A stretch of DNA of 9,072 bases from Fidelibacterota bacterium (GTDB lineage: Bacteria > Marinisomatota > Marinisomatia > Marinisomatales > UBA8229), in NCBI GenBank assembly GCA_002686675.1, contig NYYF01000064.1, positions 1 through 9,072 on the forward strand, read 5' to 3'. Under the pieces are notes generated by a model. It was not told where the DNA came from. It worked only from the letters and a program-made list of their open reading frames with translations, and did no database searches. This document shows positions 1 to 6,407 of this stretch, piece by piece (position 1 is the stretch's first letter; each line of letters begins with the position of its first letter). Made by a program: the position numbers and the translations under genes.

Positions 1-1
1 A

Positions 2-2281
2 AAAAAAGAAAAATTTAATGAACTCTTACTGAAGATTACAAATGATATGGCTGCCAGTCAGACATTGGATAATGCCTTGGAGACCCTTGTAGAGATCACC
101 ACATCCACCCTTGGTGCTGAGCGGGGAACCATTTTCTTAAATGATGAAAATTCCAAGGAACTTTATTCACGGGTTGCCCAGGGGAATTTCCGTAGGGAGA
201 TCAGGATCATGAATACAAAGGGCGTTGCAGGGTGGGCCTTTAGTCATAAAGAGGGCGCCATCATCCATGATGCGTACAAGGATGACCGGTTTGATAAATC
301 TGTAGATATGAGAACAGGTTACAGAACAAAAAGTATATTATGTGCACCACTTAAAACTGTGGGAGGCGAAGTGATCGGTGTTTCACAGATCCTAAATAAG
401 ATTGTTGGAAAATTTAACGAAGATGATCTTGAGATACTTGAGGCCATGACAAAGCAGGCGGCAATTGCCATTCAAGGGAATATCATTGTGGAACAGATTG
501 AAAAAACCAGGAAACAGGAACTGGAATTCATGGATATTGTTTCCCAAGTCTCATCAGAATTAGAACTGGGACCCCTCCTTGAGAGAATCATAGGGACAGT
601 AACAAAAATGTTGAATGCAGAACGCTCCACCCTGTTTATCAACGACGAAAAAACAAGTGAATTATATACGGAGGTTGCAGAAGGTGTCGGAAAATCTGTG
701 ATAAAGTTTCCCAATCATATCGGTATTGCGGGCAATGTATTCACTACTGGTCAAGCATTGAACATTCCCCATGCTTATGCGGATCTTCGTTTTAATCCAG
801 GCTTTGATAGAAGCACAGGATATTTTACCCGGTCCATGCTTTGTACACCGGTGGTCAATAAGAAAGGGAAGCGGATCGGGGTCTGCCAAGTCTTAAACAA
901 GCGGGAGGGGCCATTTACGGATGAAGATCAGAAAAGACTGGCGGCATTTACTTCTCAAATTTCTATGGCTATCGAAAATGCAAAATTGTTCAATGATGTC
1001 CAGAACGAGAAAAATTACAGCCTGGGGATGTTATCTTCCATGTCGAACGGTGTCATTACCGTAGATGAGGAAGGAAAGATCGTTACATGTAATCCTGCGG
1101 GGCTTAATATCCTAAAGATAGGAAAATTAAAAGAGATCATTGGAAAGGAAATCAAGGAATTGTTCACCGGTACTAATGCTTGGTTGGTGGAAAAGATTCA
1201 AAGAAAGGAAGTGCAGGATGTAGAAGATGATGACGATGATGAGGAAAGTAAAAAAGAGCAGGAAGAGGAAACATTCATGGATGTTGAACTGGAACTAGGC
1301 GGTGAGACTGTATCAGCGAACATAAGCGTTCTGCCCTTGCTGGGATCGGAAAGCGAATCCCTAGGATCCCTCATAATGGTGGAGGATATCAGCAGCGAGA
1401 AAAGGATGAAGTCTACCATGTCCCGCTACATGGACCCAGGCCTTGCGGACAAACTGTTGGATGAATCGGAAACGGATATTATGGGCGGGAAGGAAAGCAT
1501 AGGAACCGTTCTGTTCTCTGATGTGCGTAGTTTTACCACCCTCACCGAATCCCTAGGGGCCACCGGAACTGTCTCACTTCTTAACGAATATTTTACCGTC
1601 ATGGTTGATTGTATTACTGAAGAGGGCGGAATGCTGGACAAATTCATCGGTGATGCGATTATGGCTATTTTTGGAACACCGGTTTCCCATGATGACGATC
1701 CGGACAGGGGTGTCCGGGCTGCTATTAAAATGATGGAAGAATTATATATCCTAAATAACGCACGGACCAAAGCGGGGCAGATTGCCATTGATCATGGAAT
1801 GGGTCTAAATACTGATACGATTGTTTCAGGAAACATCGGCTCACCAAAACGGATGGACTATACTGTCATAGGTGACGGTGTGAACCTGGCAGCACGTCTG
1901 GAGAGCGCCTGCAAACAGTATGGAGTGCGGATTATCATCAGCGAATATACGTTCGAAGGACTGAAGGCAACATACCGTACGAGAGAGATCGACAAGGTTA
2001 TTGTAAAAGGGAAAACCCAGCCCGTGAGTATTTTTGAGGTGCTGGATTATCATAATAAGATTACCTTTCCAAATATGATAGAAGTACTTGGAAATTTCAA
2101 CAATGGTGTTGAATATTATAAGGATGGGCGGTGGGATGATGCGAAGAAATTATTTCAGGAAGGGTTGAAAGGAAATCCCGATGACCTCTGTTCAAAAATG
2201 TATGTGGAGCGGTGCGACTACATGAAAAAGAATCCACCCAAAGGTAAATGGGACGGCGTATGGGTCATGAAAACAAAGTAG
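2..2281 (+). CDS. GAF-GAF-PAS class III adenylate cyclase with C-terminal TPR (CyaB1-like), 5' end outside window
   Basis: Cytosolic multidomain enzyme predicted to convert ATP to cAMP. Residues are numbered from the first in-window ATG at 47. GAF-1 spans about 1-147, GAF-2 161-312, PAS 323-450, the cyclase domain 481-668, and a single TPR-like hairpin 679-712 is followed by a tail containing WDGVWV. All six class III catalytic positions are visible: metal-binding D492 and D536, base-selecting K532 and T606, and transition-state N613 and R617. The Lys/Thr pair is the class IIIb signature, as in Anabaena CyaB1, which has the same domain order. Both GAF domains keep most of the cyclic-nucleotide NKFDE motif (N117 K118 F123 D127; N284 K285 F290 D294) but lack its final Glu. 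An acidic stretch (388-409) interrupts the PAS domain. The frame is open to base 2, and the codons before 47 encode the expected first GAF helix (ELLLKITND), so the ATG at 47 is probably internal. The TPR gene follows after 4 bp. No membrane segment is seen. Adenylate specificity is well supported; the GAF ligand is unknown. Confidence 0.93.
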   Translation, partial: KKEKFNELLLKITNDMAASQTLDNALETLVEITTSTLGAERGTIFLNDENSKELYSRVAQGNFRREIRIMNTKGVAGWAFSHKEGAIIHDAYKDDRFDKSVDMRTGYRTKSILCAPLKTVGGEVIGVSQILNKIVGKFNEDDLEILEAMTKQAAIAIQGNIIVEQIEKTRKQELEFMDIVSQVSSELELGPLLERIIGTVTKMLNAERSTLFINDEKTSELYTEVAEGVGKSVIKFPNHIGIAGNVFTTGQALNIPHAYADLRFNPGFDRSTGYFTRSMLCTPVVNKKGKRIGVCQVLNKREGPFTDEDQKRLAAFTSQISMAIENAKLFNDVQNEKNYSLGMLSSMSNGVITVDEEGKIVTCNPAGLNILKIGKLKEIIGKEIKELFTGTNAWLVEKIQRKEVQDVEDDDDDEESKKEQEEETFMDVELELGGETVSANISVLPLLGSESESLGSLIMVEDISSEKRMKSTMSRYMDPGLADKLLDESETDIMGGKESIGTVLFSDVRSFTTLTESLGATGTVSLLNEYFTVMVDCITEEGGMLDKFIGDAIMAIFGTPVSHDDDPDRGVRAAIKMMEELYILNNARTKAGQIAIDHGMGLNTDTIVSGNIGSPKRMDYTVIGDGVNLAARLESACKQYGVRIIISEYTFEGLKATYRTREIDKVIVKGKTQPVSIFEVLDYHNKITFPNMIEVLGNFNNGVEYYKDGRWDDAKKLFQEGLKGNPDDLCSKMYVERCDYMKKNPPKGKWDGVWVMKTK

Positions 2282-2285
2282 GACT

Positions 2286-3836
2286 ATGATGGCAACCCGG
2301 GCACAAGGAAAGAAAATAAAAAAAGTGGTCAAGAAAGACGCTAAGATACACCTTCGACAGGCTATTAAGATAGATCCTGACTTTTTGGATGCCCGCTATG
2401 AACTGGGGTCTCTTCTTTTGTCTGAAGGAGAGCTTAAAGGTGCGGAAGAACAATTTAATAAAGTTGTCAAACTGGACAACAACCATGCTGAGGGTTATTA
2501 TAAACTTGCCCTAATTAGTGCGGAAAACAGGAAAAATAAAAAAGCTAGGGACCTGTTTGAAAAAGCGGTCACCATAAAATTTGATGATGCTAAAATCCAG
2601 TTTGATTACGGACTGTTCCTGAAAAAGCTCAAAAAATATGAAGAGGCTATAGAGCATTTCACCAAAGCTATTGAGGCAAACCAGAATTTTGCCGAGGCTT
2701 ATTTTGAATTGGCCATGCTCCTAAAGGATCCGGAAGATTATGACCGGGCCAAAAAGAATTATGAGACAGCTATTGATATCAGGGCTGATTACGGAGATGC
2801 GAACTATTATCTGGGGAAACTAGTGATGACAGGTATGCAAAAAGACAGCGACGGGACGTTGCTTTTCAAGCCGGAAACAGACTATGCTGTCACATGTTTT
2901 GAGAAGGTGTTGAAGATAGATGATACCTATTCCAAAGCTCACCTGCGCCTGGGAATGATTTACTCAGACCGTGATGAACATGATGAGGCCAATAAACATC
3001 TAAGGCTTGCGCTGAAGCTAAACACTAGATCTTCAAAAGCCCTGTATCATCTGGGACTGGTCTCAAAAGCCCGGAGCAAAGAAAAAGAGGCCATTAAATT
3101 TTTTAAACGGTCTCTCACCCATTATTCAAAAAGCTATCTCACTCATTTTTATCTGGGACTTCTACTAAAGGAAAATCAGGATATTGATAAAGGGATTACT
3201 CACCTGAACAAAACAGTTGAACTGAATCAGGAATTCGATGAAGCCTATTACTACTTGGCAAAGTTCTTTGAAGAAAAAGAAGACCATGAATCTGCCAAGG
3301 AGCACTACATGAAAGCCATTGCCCGGAATCATAAACACCGGGATGCTTATTATCACTTGGGACTGTTAATGAAAAAACTGAACGTTATGGAAGAGGCCAA
3401 GGCCTACATGGAAAAAGCCATTGAAACGGATCAGAATTTCACCAAAGGATATTATCAATTAGGACTTATCCTGAATGACCCCAGTAATTATTTGGATGCC
3501 CGGAAATGCTATCTAACTGCCATTGATATAGAGCCCTCTTTTTTAATGGCTCATTATCACTTGGCCAATCTGCTCAGTTCCGGGCAACGATTAAAAAAAG
3601 ACGGAACCCCGGTCATCAGGAAGGAATTAAAACTGGCCAAAAAGCATTATATTGAATCTTTGAGACTGGATCCGAAATTTCCTAAAATTCACTATCACAT
3701 GGCCCTACTCTTAGAGGAAGAAGGGAACCATACGGATGCTGAGAACCACCTGTTAAAGGCTATTGAACTAAATCCAGATTACGCCAAAGCCCACTACCGC
3801 TTGGCATTGCTGTTCAGAAGCAGGGAAATGGCGTGA
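2286..3836 (+). CDS. Long TPR-repeat protein, probable scaffold (first part of a split gene)
   Basis: A 516-residue protein made almost entirely of TPR helix pairs, with no signal peptide, membrane segment or enzyme domain. TPR units begin near residues 36, 70, 104, 138, 172, 218, 252, 286, 320, 354, 388, 422, 468 and 502. All are 34 residues long except two 46-residue units (172-217 and 422-467) that carry a 12-residue loop with DGT. TPR arrays generally bind partner proteins, so a scaffold or adaptor role is inferred; no partner is identifiable from sequence. The ATG lies 4 bp after the cyclase stop, with AGTAGGA overlapping that stop as a modest ribosome binding site, so the two genes are probably co-transcribed and translationally coupled. 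A second ATG at 2289 is an equally possible start. The last TPR breaks off at RSREMA, and its expected continuation lies in the frame of the next ORF, so the 3' end may be a frameshift rather than a true C-terminus. Confidence 0.88.
   Translation: MMATRAQGKKIKKVVKKDAKIHLRQAIKIDPDFLDARYELGSLLLSEGELKGAEEQFNKVVKLDNNHAEGYYKLALISAENRKNKKARDLFEKAVTIKFDDAKIQFDYGLFLKKLKKYEEAIEHFTKAIEANQNFAEAYFELAMLLKDPEDYDRAKKNYETAIDIRADYGDANYYLGKLVMTGMQKDSDGTLLFKPETDYAVTCFEKVLKIDDTYSKAHLRLGMIYSDRDEHDEANKHLRLALKLNTRSSKALYHLGLVSKARSKEKEAIKFFKRSLTHYSKSYLTHFYLGLLLKENQDIDKGITHLNKTVELNQEFDEAYYYLAKFFEEKEDHESAKEHYMKAIARNHKHRDAYYHLGLLMKKLNVMEEAKAYMEKAIETDQNFTKGYYQLGLILNDPSNYLDARKCYLTAIDIEPSFLMAHYHLANLLSSGQRLKKDGTPVIRKELKLAKKHYIESLRLDPKFPKIHYHMALLLEEEGNHTDAENHLLKAIELNPDYAKAHYRLALLFRSREMA
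2373..3836 (+). repeat. Tandem 250-residue (750-bp) super-repeat of seven TPRs
   Basis: Within the TPR protein, residues 30-279 align without gaps to residues 280 onward at a constant offset of 250. Over residues 127-217 versus 377-467 I counted 34 identities in 91 positions, including KAIE..QNF, DP..Y and TAIDI. Both copies contain one 46-residue TPR with DGT at 189-191 and 439-441. Each super-repeat has TPR lengths of 34 x 4, 46, then 34 x 2. The second copy runs into the point where the reading frame changes. This is an old protein-level duplication, not a recent DNA repeat. Confidence 0.7.
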
Positions 3837-4534
3837 ACAAGGTTCTGCATCATTTGCACCGGGCCATTGAATGTGACCCCAGATTTGCCGATGCTTATGT
3901 GAGCTTGGCTAGGGAATACAAGAAAGAGGAAGATCCGTCGCATTATACTAAATTTATAATAAAAGCTATTAGCATAGACAAAAAGCTGATAAGGGAATTA
4001 GAGAAACAACAAGTAAATTATGCTGGGCAAAACCTTTTTGGCTTGGTTAGAAAAGTGTTTTTTCTTGAACTGGAACAGAAACGCCATTTATCCAACCTGC
4101 TTATTGAGTTGGGACACTTCCATTTTGAAAACGGTGAAATCAAAAAAGCTCTTCGGATTTTTGAAGATGCAGAAATGGTGGATCCCTTGAATGCAGATGT
4201 GTATTACTATTTCGGGTTAGTCTTCCTGAAACGCCAAAAATATAAAAACGCTCATAAGTCTTTCATTCATTGTGTGGAAAGGGATATTCACCATGCCGGT
4301 GCGAACCTTGAATTAGGAAAGCACTTTCAAAGAACAAAAGACTATCACCTTGCGGAAGTACATTTTTTCTGTGCCTTAGAGACGTATCCCTATGAACCTG
4401 TTATTCATATTTTGATTTGTAAGTTATGTATTAAAACAAATGACCTGGATTCAGCGAAGCATCATTACGAGAGCGCTCTTTCCATGGATGCTTCGAGTAA
4501 AAACAGAAAACTGGAAAATATATTAAATATTTAA
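3833..4534 (+). CDS. TPR-repeat protein, probable C-terminal part of the split TPR gene
   Basis: A 233-residue TPR protein. It opens in the middle of a repeat: residues 4-20 (VLHHLHRAIECDPRFAD) are a TPR helix B plus linker with no preceding helix A. More TPR-like units start near residues 21, 90, 124, 156 and 190. Residues 50-88 are less regular and helical. The GTG at 3833 overlaps the upstream stop as GTGA, and AGGGA sits 6 bases before it, so coupled re-initiation is possible. Codons just upstream in the same frame (3818-3832) read KQGNG, which is what the interrupted upstream TPR needs next, so a frameshift in one ancestral gene is the alternative reading. The ORF ends at TAA 3 bases before a hairpin. 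Function is inferred only as protein binding, together with the upstream gene. Confidence 0.78.
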   Translation: MNKVLHHLHRAIECDPRFADAYVSLAREYKKEEDPSHYTKFIIKAISIDKKLIRELEKQQVNYAGQNLFGLVRKVFFLELEQKRHLSNLLIELGHFHFENGEIKKALRIFEDAEMVDPLNADVYYYFGLVFLKRQKYKNAHKSFIHCVERDIHHAGANLELGKHFQRTKDYHLAEVHFFCALETYPYEPVIHILICKLCIKTNDLDSAKHHYESALSMDASSKNRKLENILNI

Positions 4535-4536
4535 AA

Positions 4537-4561
4537 TATATCCCCACAACTTAGGGATATA
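4537..4561 (+). terminator. Hairpin just after the TPR ORF, weak terminator candidate
   Basis: Perfect 8-bp inverted repeat, TATATCCC (4537-4544) and GGGATATA (4554-4561), around a 9-nt loop, starting 2 bases after the stop codon. Its position suits 3'-end formation or mRNA stabilisation, but no T-tract follows, so it is not a standard Rho-independent terminator. Confidence 0.35.
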
Positions 4562-4576
4562 CAATCTCGATATTGC

Positions 4577-4591
4577 TTGCAGTACCTGCAA
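4577..4591. repeat. Small inverted repeat TTGCAG-TAC-CTGCAA
   Basis: Perfect 6-bp arms around a 3-nt centre in the intergenic region, followed by TAAAAT. It could be a short hairpin or a dyad protein-binding site. Arms this short can occur by chance. Confidence 0.3.
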
Positions 4592-4599
4592 TAAAATCG

Positions 4600-4633
4600 T
4601 TTACTATATGTAATAATGTTAATAATTAGTAAA
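4600..4633. repeat. Inverted repeat TTTACTA / TAGTAAA with 20-nt spacer
   Basis: Perfect 7-bp arms at 4600-4606 and 4627-4633 flank 20 AT-rich bases. The spacer length equals that of the stronger inverted repeat at 4665-4704. In AT-rich DNA a 7-bp dyad is weak evidence on its own. Confidence 0.3.
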
Positions 4634-4664
4634 GGGGACGCCATTATAAAATCTCATCTCTTGT

Positions 4665-4704
4665 TTTAAACATTCTCTCATGAGTGAGTGATATAATGTT
4701 TAAA
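4665..4704. promoter_or_regulatory. 10-bp inverted repeat with nested palindrome, candidate operator
   Basis: Perfect arms TTTAAACATT (4665-4674) and AATGTTTAAA (4695-4704) flank a 20-nt spacer that itself contains the palindrome CTCATGAG (4677-4684). A TATAAT box (4692-4697) straddles the spacer and the right arm, so a dimeric regulator bound here could block a promoter reading toward the second cyclase gene 86 bp downstream. It could instead be an RNA stem-loop in the leader. No known regulator consensus is recognised. Confidence 0.4.
4692..4697 (+). promoter_or_regulatory. Possible -10 box (TATAAT) for the receiver-cyclase gene
   Basis: The hexamer matches the sigma-70 -10 consensus exactly, but no good -35 element lies 16-18 bp upstream (ACATTC, AACATT or AAACAT). 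Transcription from here would give a leader of roughly 85 nt. The surrounding DNA is very AT-rich, so a chance match is likely enough to keep confidence low. Confidence 0.25.
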
Positions 4705-4789
4705 TTTTAAATTATACTCGATGATATATAAGAAACAATCCGCATATGTATTAATAAATTTTAGCAATGTATTATTCTAAAGCCACATT

Positions 4790-6385
4790 ATGAAAAAAGT
4801 CAATATTCGCACAAAAAAGACCTTTTTTAAAAAACTTCGGCATAATTTGAGAAATCCTATAAATGCGGTTTTGGGTTTTAGCGAATTGTTAACTGAAGAA
4901 TTTCAGAAAAATGGAATTCATAAAGGAATGAACCATCTTGAAAGCATACAGGAGACAGGGCATGATATTATCAAACAAATAGATAAAATTTTTAATAATG
5001 AACGATTAGAAACCACAAATATTGGGGAAATCAATAAGATAGGAAGTGAAATCAAATCTATTATAGATGGACAGCTAAGAACAATGTCCGGACATATTGA
5101 AGCGTTGATGAAACAGAATCAGAAAAAGGTCAAGATTTATGTAGATGATATATCTATTATGCATGAATCCTGTCAATTTTTGAAAAATGAACTAAACACT
5201 TTAACATCGTTTCAATTTAATGATTTGTCGAGCCTGGACCTTGAACTTCAGGGCACCGCCCTTTTGACAGAGATACAAGATGTTTTGGATAGTATTCAGC
5301 CACTGAATCAAGGTGAACACAAAGAGCTGATAAATGGGACCATACTCATCGTAGACGACAATCAAAGTAATATATCACTATTGAGAAAACGGTTTGAGAA
5401 AATTGGTCACAAAGTTCTCTCTGCGCTCAATGGCTATGATGCCCTTATGCTTATCACAGCAGAAGGAAAAGAAATAGATTTAATTCTTCTGGATATTATC
5501 ATGCCGGATATTAATGGATATGAAGTGCTGAAATTTATCAAATCGGATAATAGATATTTCCATATTCCGGTTGTAATGCTTTCCTCTCTTGATGAAGTAG
5601 ATAGTATGTTCCGGTGCTTCGAATTAGGTGCAGATGATTATATAACAAAGCCCTTTGAACCAATCTTGCTTAATGCACGTCTAAACAGCTACGTAGAAAA
5701 AAAGAAGTTGAAAGATAAGGAAAAAATATATTTAAACACGATCAGAGAAGAAAAAGATAAGTCAGAGAGACTTCTTCTCAATATTCTTCCTGCTGAAATA
5801 GCAGAAAGATTAAAATTGGGAGAAACAACCATAGCGGATAAATTAAACAATGTCACCATACTTTTTGCTGATTTGGTCAATTTTACCAGACTTTCAAAGA
5901 AATTATCTCCGTCTGCATTGGTAGAACTCTTGAACACTATCTTCCGAAAATTTGATGATTTTTGTGATGCCTATAGTATGGAAAAAATTAAAACCATTGG
6001 TGATTCATATCTTGCTGCATCTGGCATTCCAAAACCAATTAAATCCCATGCTGAAAATGCAATGAAGATGGCAACTGACATACTGAAATATATTGAAGAA
6101 ATTAAAGCATATGGTAGTGAGCTCAATATTAGGATCGGTATGCATAGTGGTCCCATCGTTGCAGGGGTAATTGGTAAAAAGAAATTTGTCTATGATCTTT
6201 GGGGTGATACAGTAAATATTGCGAGCCGTATGGAGTCACAAGGTTCTACAGGTAAAATACATGTAACTGAAACTGTTATGAAAAAATTAAAAGATCAATA
6301 TAATTTTGAATCTTGCGGAAAAAAAGAATTCAAAGGTGTTGGTAAGATAAATACTTATTATTTGCTAAAAGAAAAAAATAAATAA
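4790..6385 (+). CDS. Orphan DHp - receiver - class III adenylate cyclase
   Basis: A 531-residue soluble protein predicted to make cAMP under phosphorelay control. Residues 11-72 form a HisKA-like dimerisation/phosphotransfer helix pair with an H-box (RHNLRNP, H18). No ATP-binding kinase domain follows, only helices to about 180. The receiver domain (183-303) has acidic pocket D189/D190, phospho-acceptor D235, S265 and K287. A charged helix (about 303-350, containing NILPAEIAERL) is the usual cyclase-transducing element. The cyclase domain (about 351-528) has metal-binding D361 and D405, base-selecting K401 and D469, and transition-state N476 and R480. Lys/Asp is the canonical adenylate pair and argues against guanylate cyclase. 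The ATG at 4790 is the only plausible start: an in-frame TAA lies at 4778-4780. No clear Shine-Dalgarno sequence precedes it. The H-box is close to that of the convergent kinase (NAVLGFSELL versus NAIIGFSELI). Receiver phosphorylation by that kinase is an inference. Confidence 0.93.
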   Translation: MKKVNIRTKKTFFKKLRHNLRNPINAVLGFSELLTEEFQKNGIHKGMNHLESIQETGHDIIKQIDKIFNNERLETTNIGEINKIGSEIKSIIDGQLRTMSGHIEALMKQNQKKVKIYVDDISIMHESCQFLKNELNTLTSFQFNDLSSLDLELQGTALLTEIQDVLDSIQPLNQGEHKELINGTILIVDDNQSNISLLRKRFEKIGHKVLSALNGYDALMLITAEGKEIDLILLDIIMPDINGYEVLKFIKSDNRYFHIPVVMLSSLDEVDSMFRCFELGADDYITKPFEPILLNARLNSYVEKKKLKDKEKIYLNTIREEKDKSERLLLNILPAEIAERLKLGETTIADKLNNVTILFADLVNFTRLSKKLSPSALVELLNTIFRKFDDFCDAYSMEKIKTIGDSYLAASGIPKPIKSHAENAMKMATDILKYIEEIKAYGSELNIRIGMHSGPIVAGVIGKKKFVYDLWGDTVNIASRMESQGSTGKIHVTETVMKKLKDQYNFESCGKKEFKGVGKINTYYLLKEKNK

Positions 6386-6397
6386 CTGTTAAACAGT
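6385..6397 (-). terminator. Short dyad between convergent genes, possible terminator of the minus-strand operon
   Basis: The 13-base sequence ACTGTTAAACAGT is a perfect dyad with 6-bp arms and a 1-base centre, realistically a 4-5 bp stem. It begins at the last base of the cyclase stop. On the minus strand it is followed by TATTTATTTTTTTC, a T-rich tract suited to Rho-independent termination. On the plus strand the nearest T-run is 14 bases away. The stem is short and AT-rich. Confidence 0.35.
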
Positions 6398-6407
6398 ACA
6401 ATAGAAA

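Noticed and set aside
1198..1788. Minus-strand ORFs of 73 and 120 residues inside the first cyclase
   Set aside because: They are antisense to well-defined PAS and cyclase coding sequence; the serine-rich 73-residue one is only the mirror of the acidic GAT/GAA run.
3813..3830. Programmed -1 slippery heptamer at the TPR ORF junction
   Set aside because: GGGAAAT is present at 3823-3829 but out of phase with the upstream frame, and no convincing downstream structure was recognised.
2286..4534. CRISPR-like or DNA-level tandem repeats in the TPR genes
   Set aside because: The repetition is in degenerate protein helices of 34 or 46 residues; the DNA copies are diverged and there are no spacers.
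4721..4780. A 19-codon ORF in frame just upstream of the receiver-cyclase, as a leader peptide
   Set aside because: No ribosome binding site, ordinary composition for AT-rich DNA, and no attenuator-like codon run; chance is sufficient.
4535..4789. CRP/cAMP-receptor binding site (TGTGA-N6-TCACA) near the cyclase genes
   Set aside because: I looked here and upstream of the FIST gene for the dyad and found no acceptable match; the GTGTCCAC repeats and TGAGTGAGTGA do not fit it.
5336..6385. Second cyclase as a guanylate cyclase because of its GC-like WGDTVN-ASRMES region
   Set aside because: The base-selecting positions are K401 and D469, the adenylate pair, not Glu/Cys as in guanylate cyclases.
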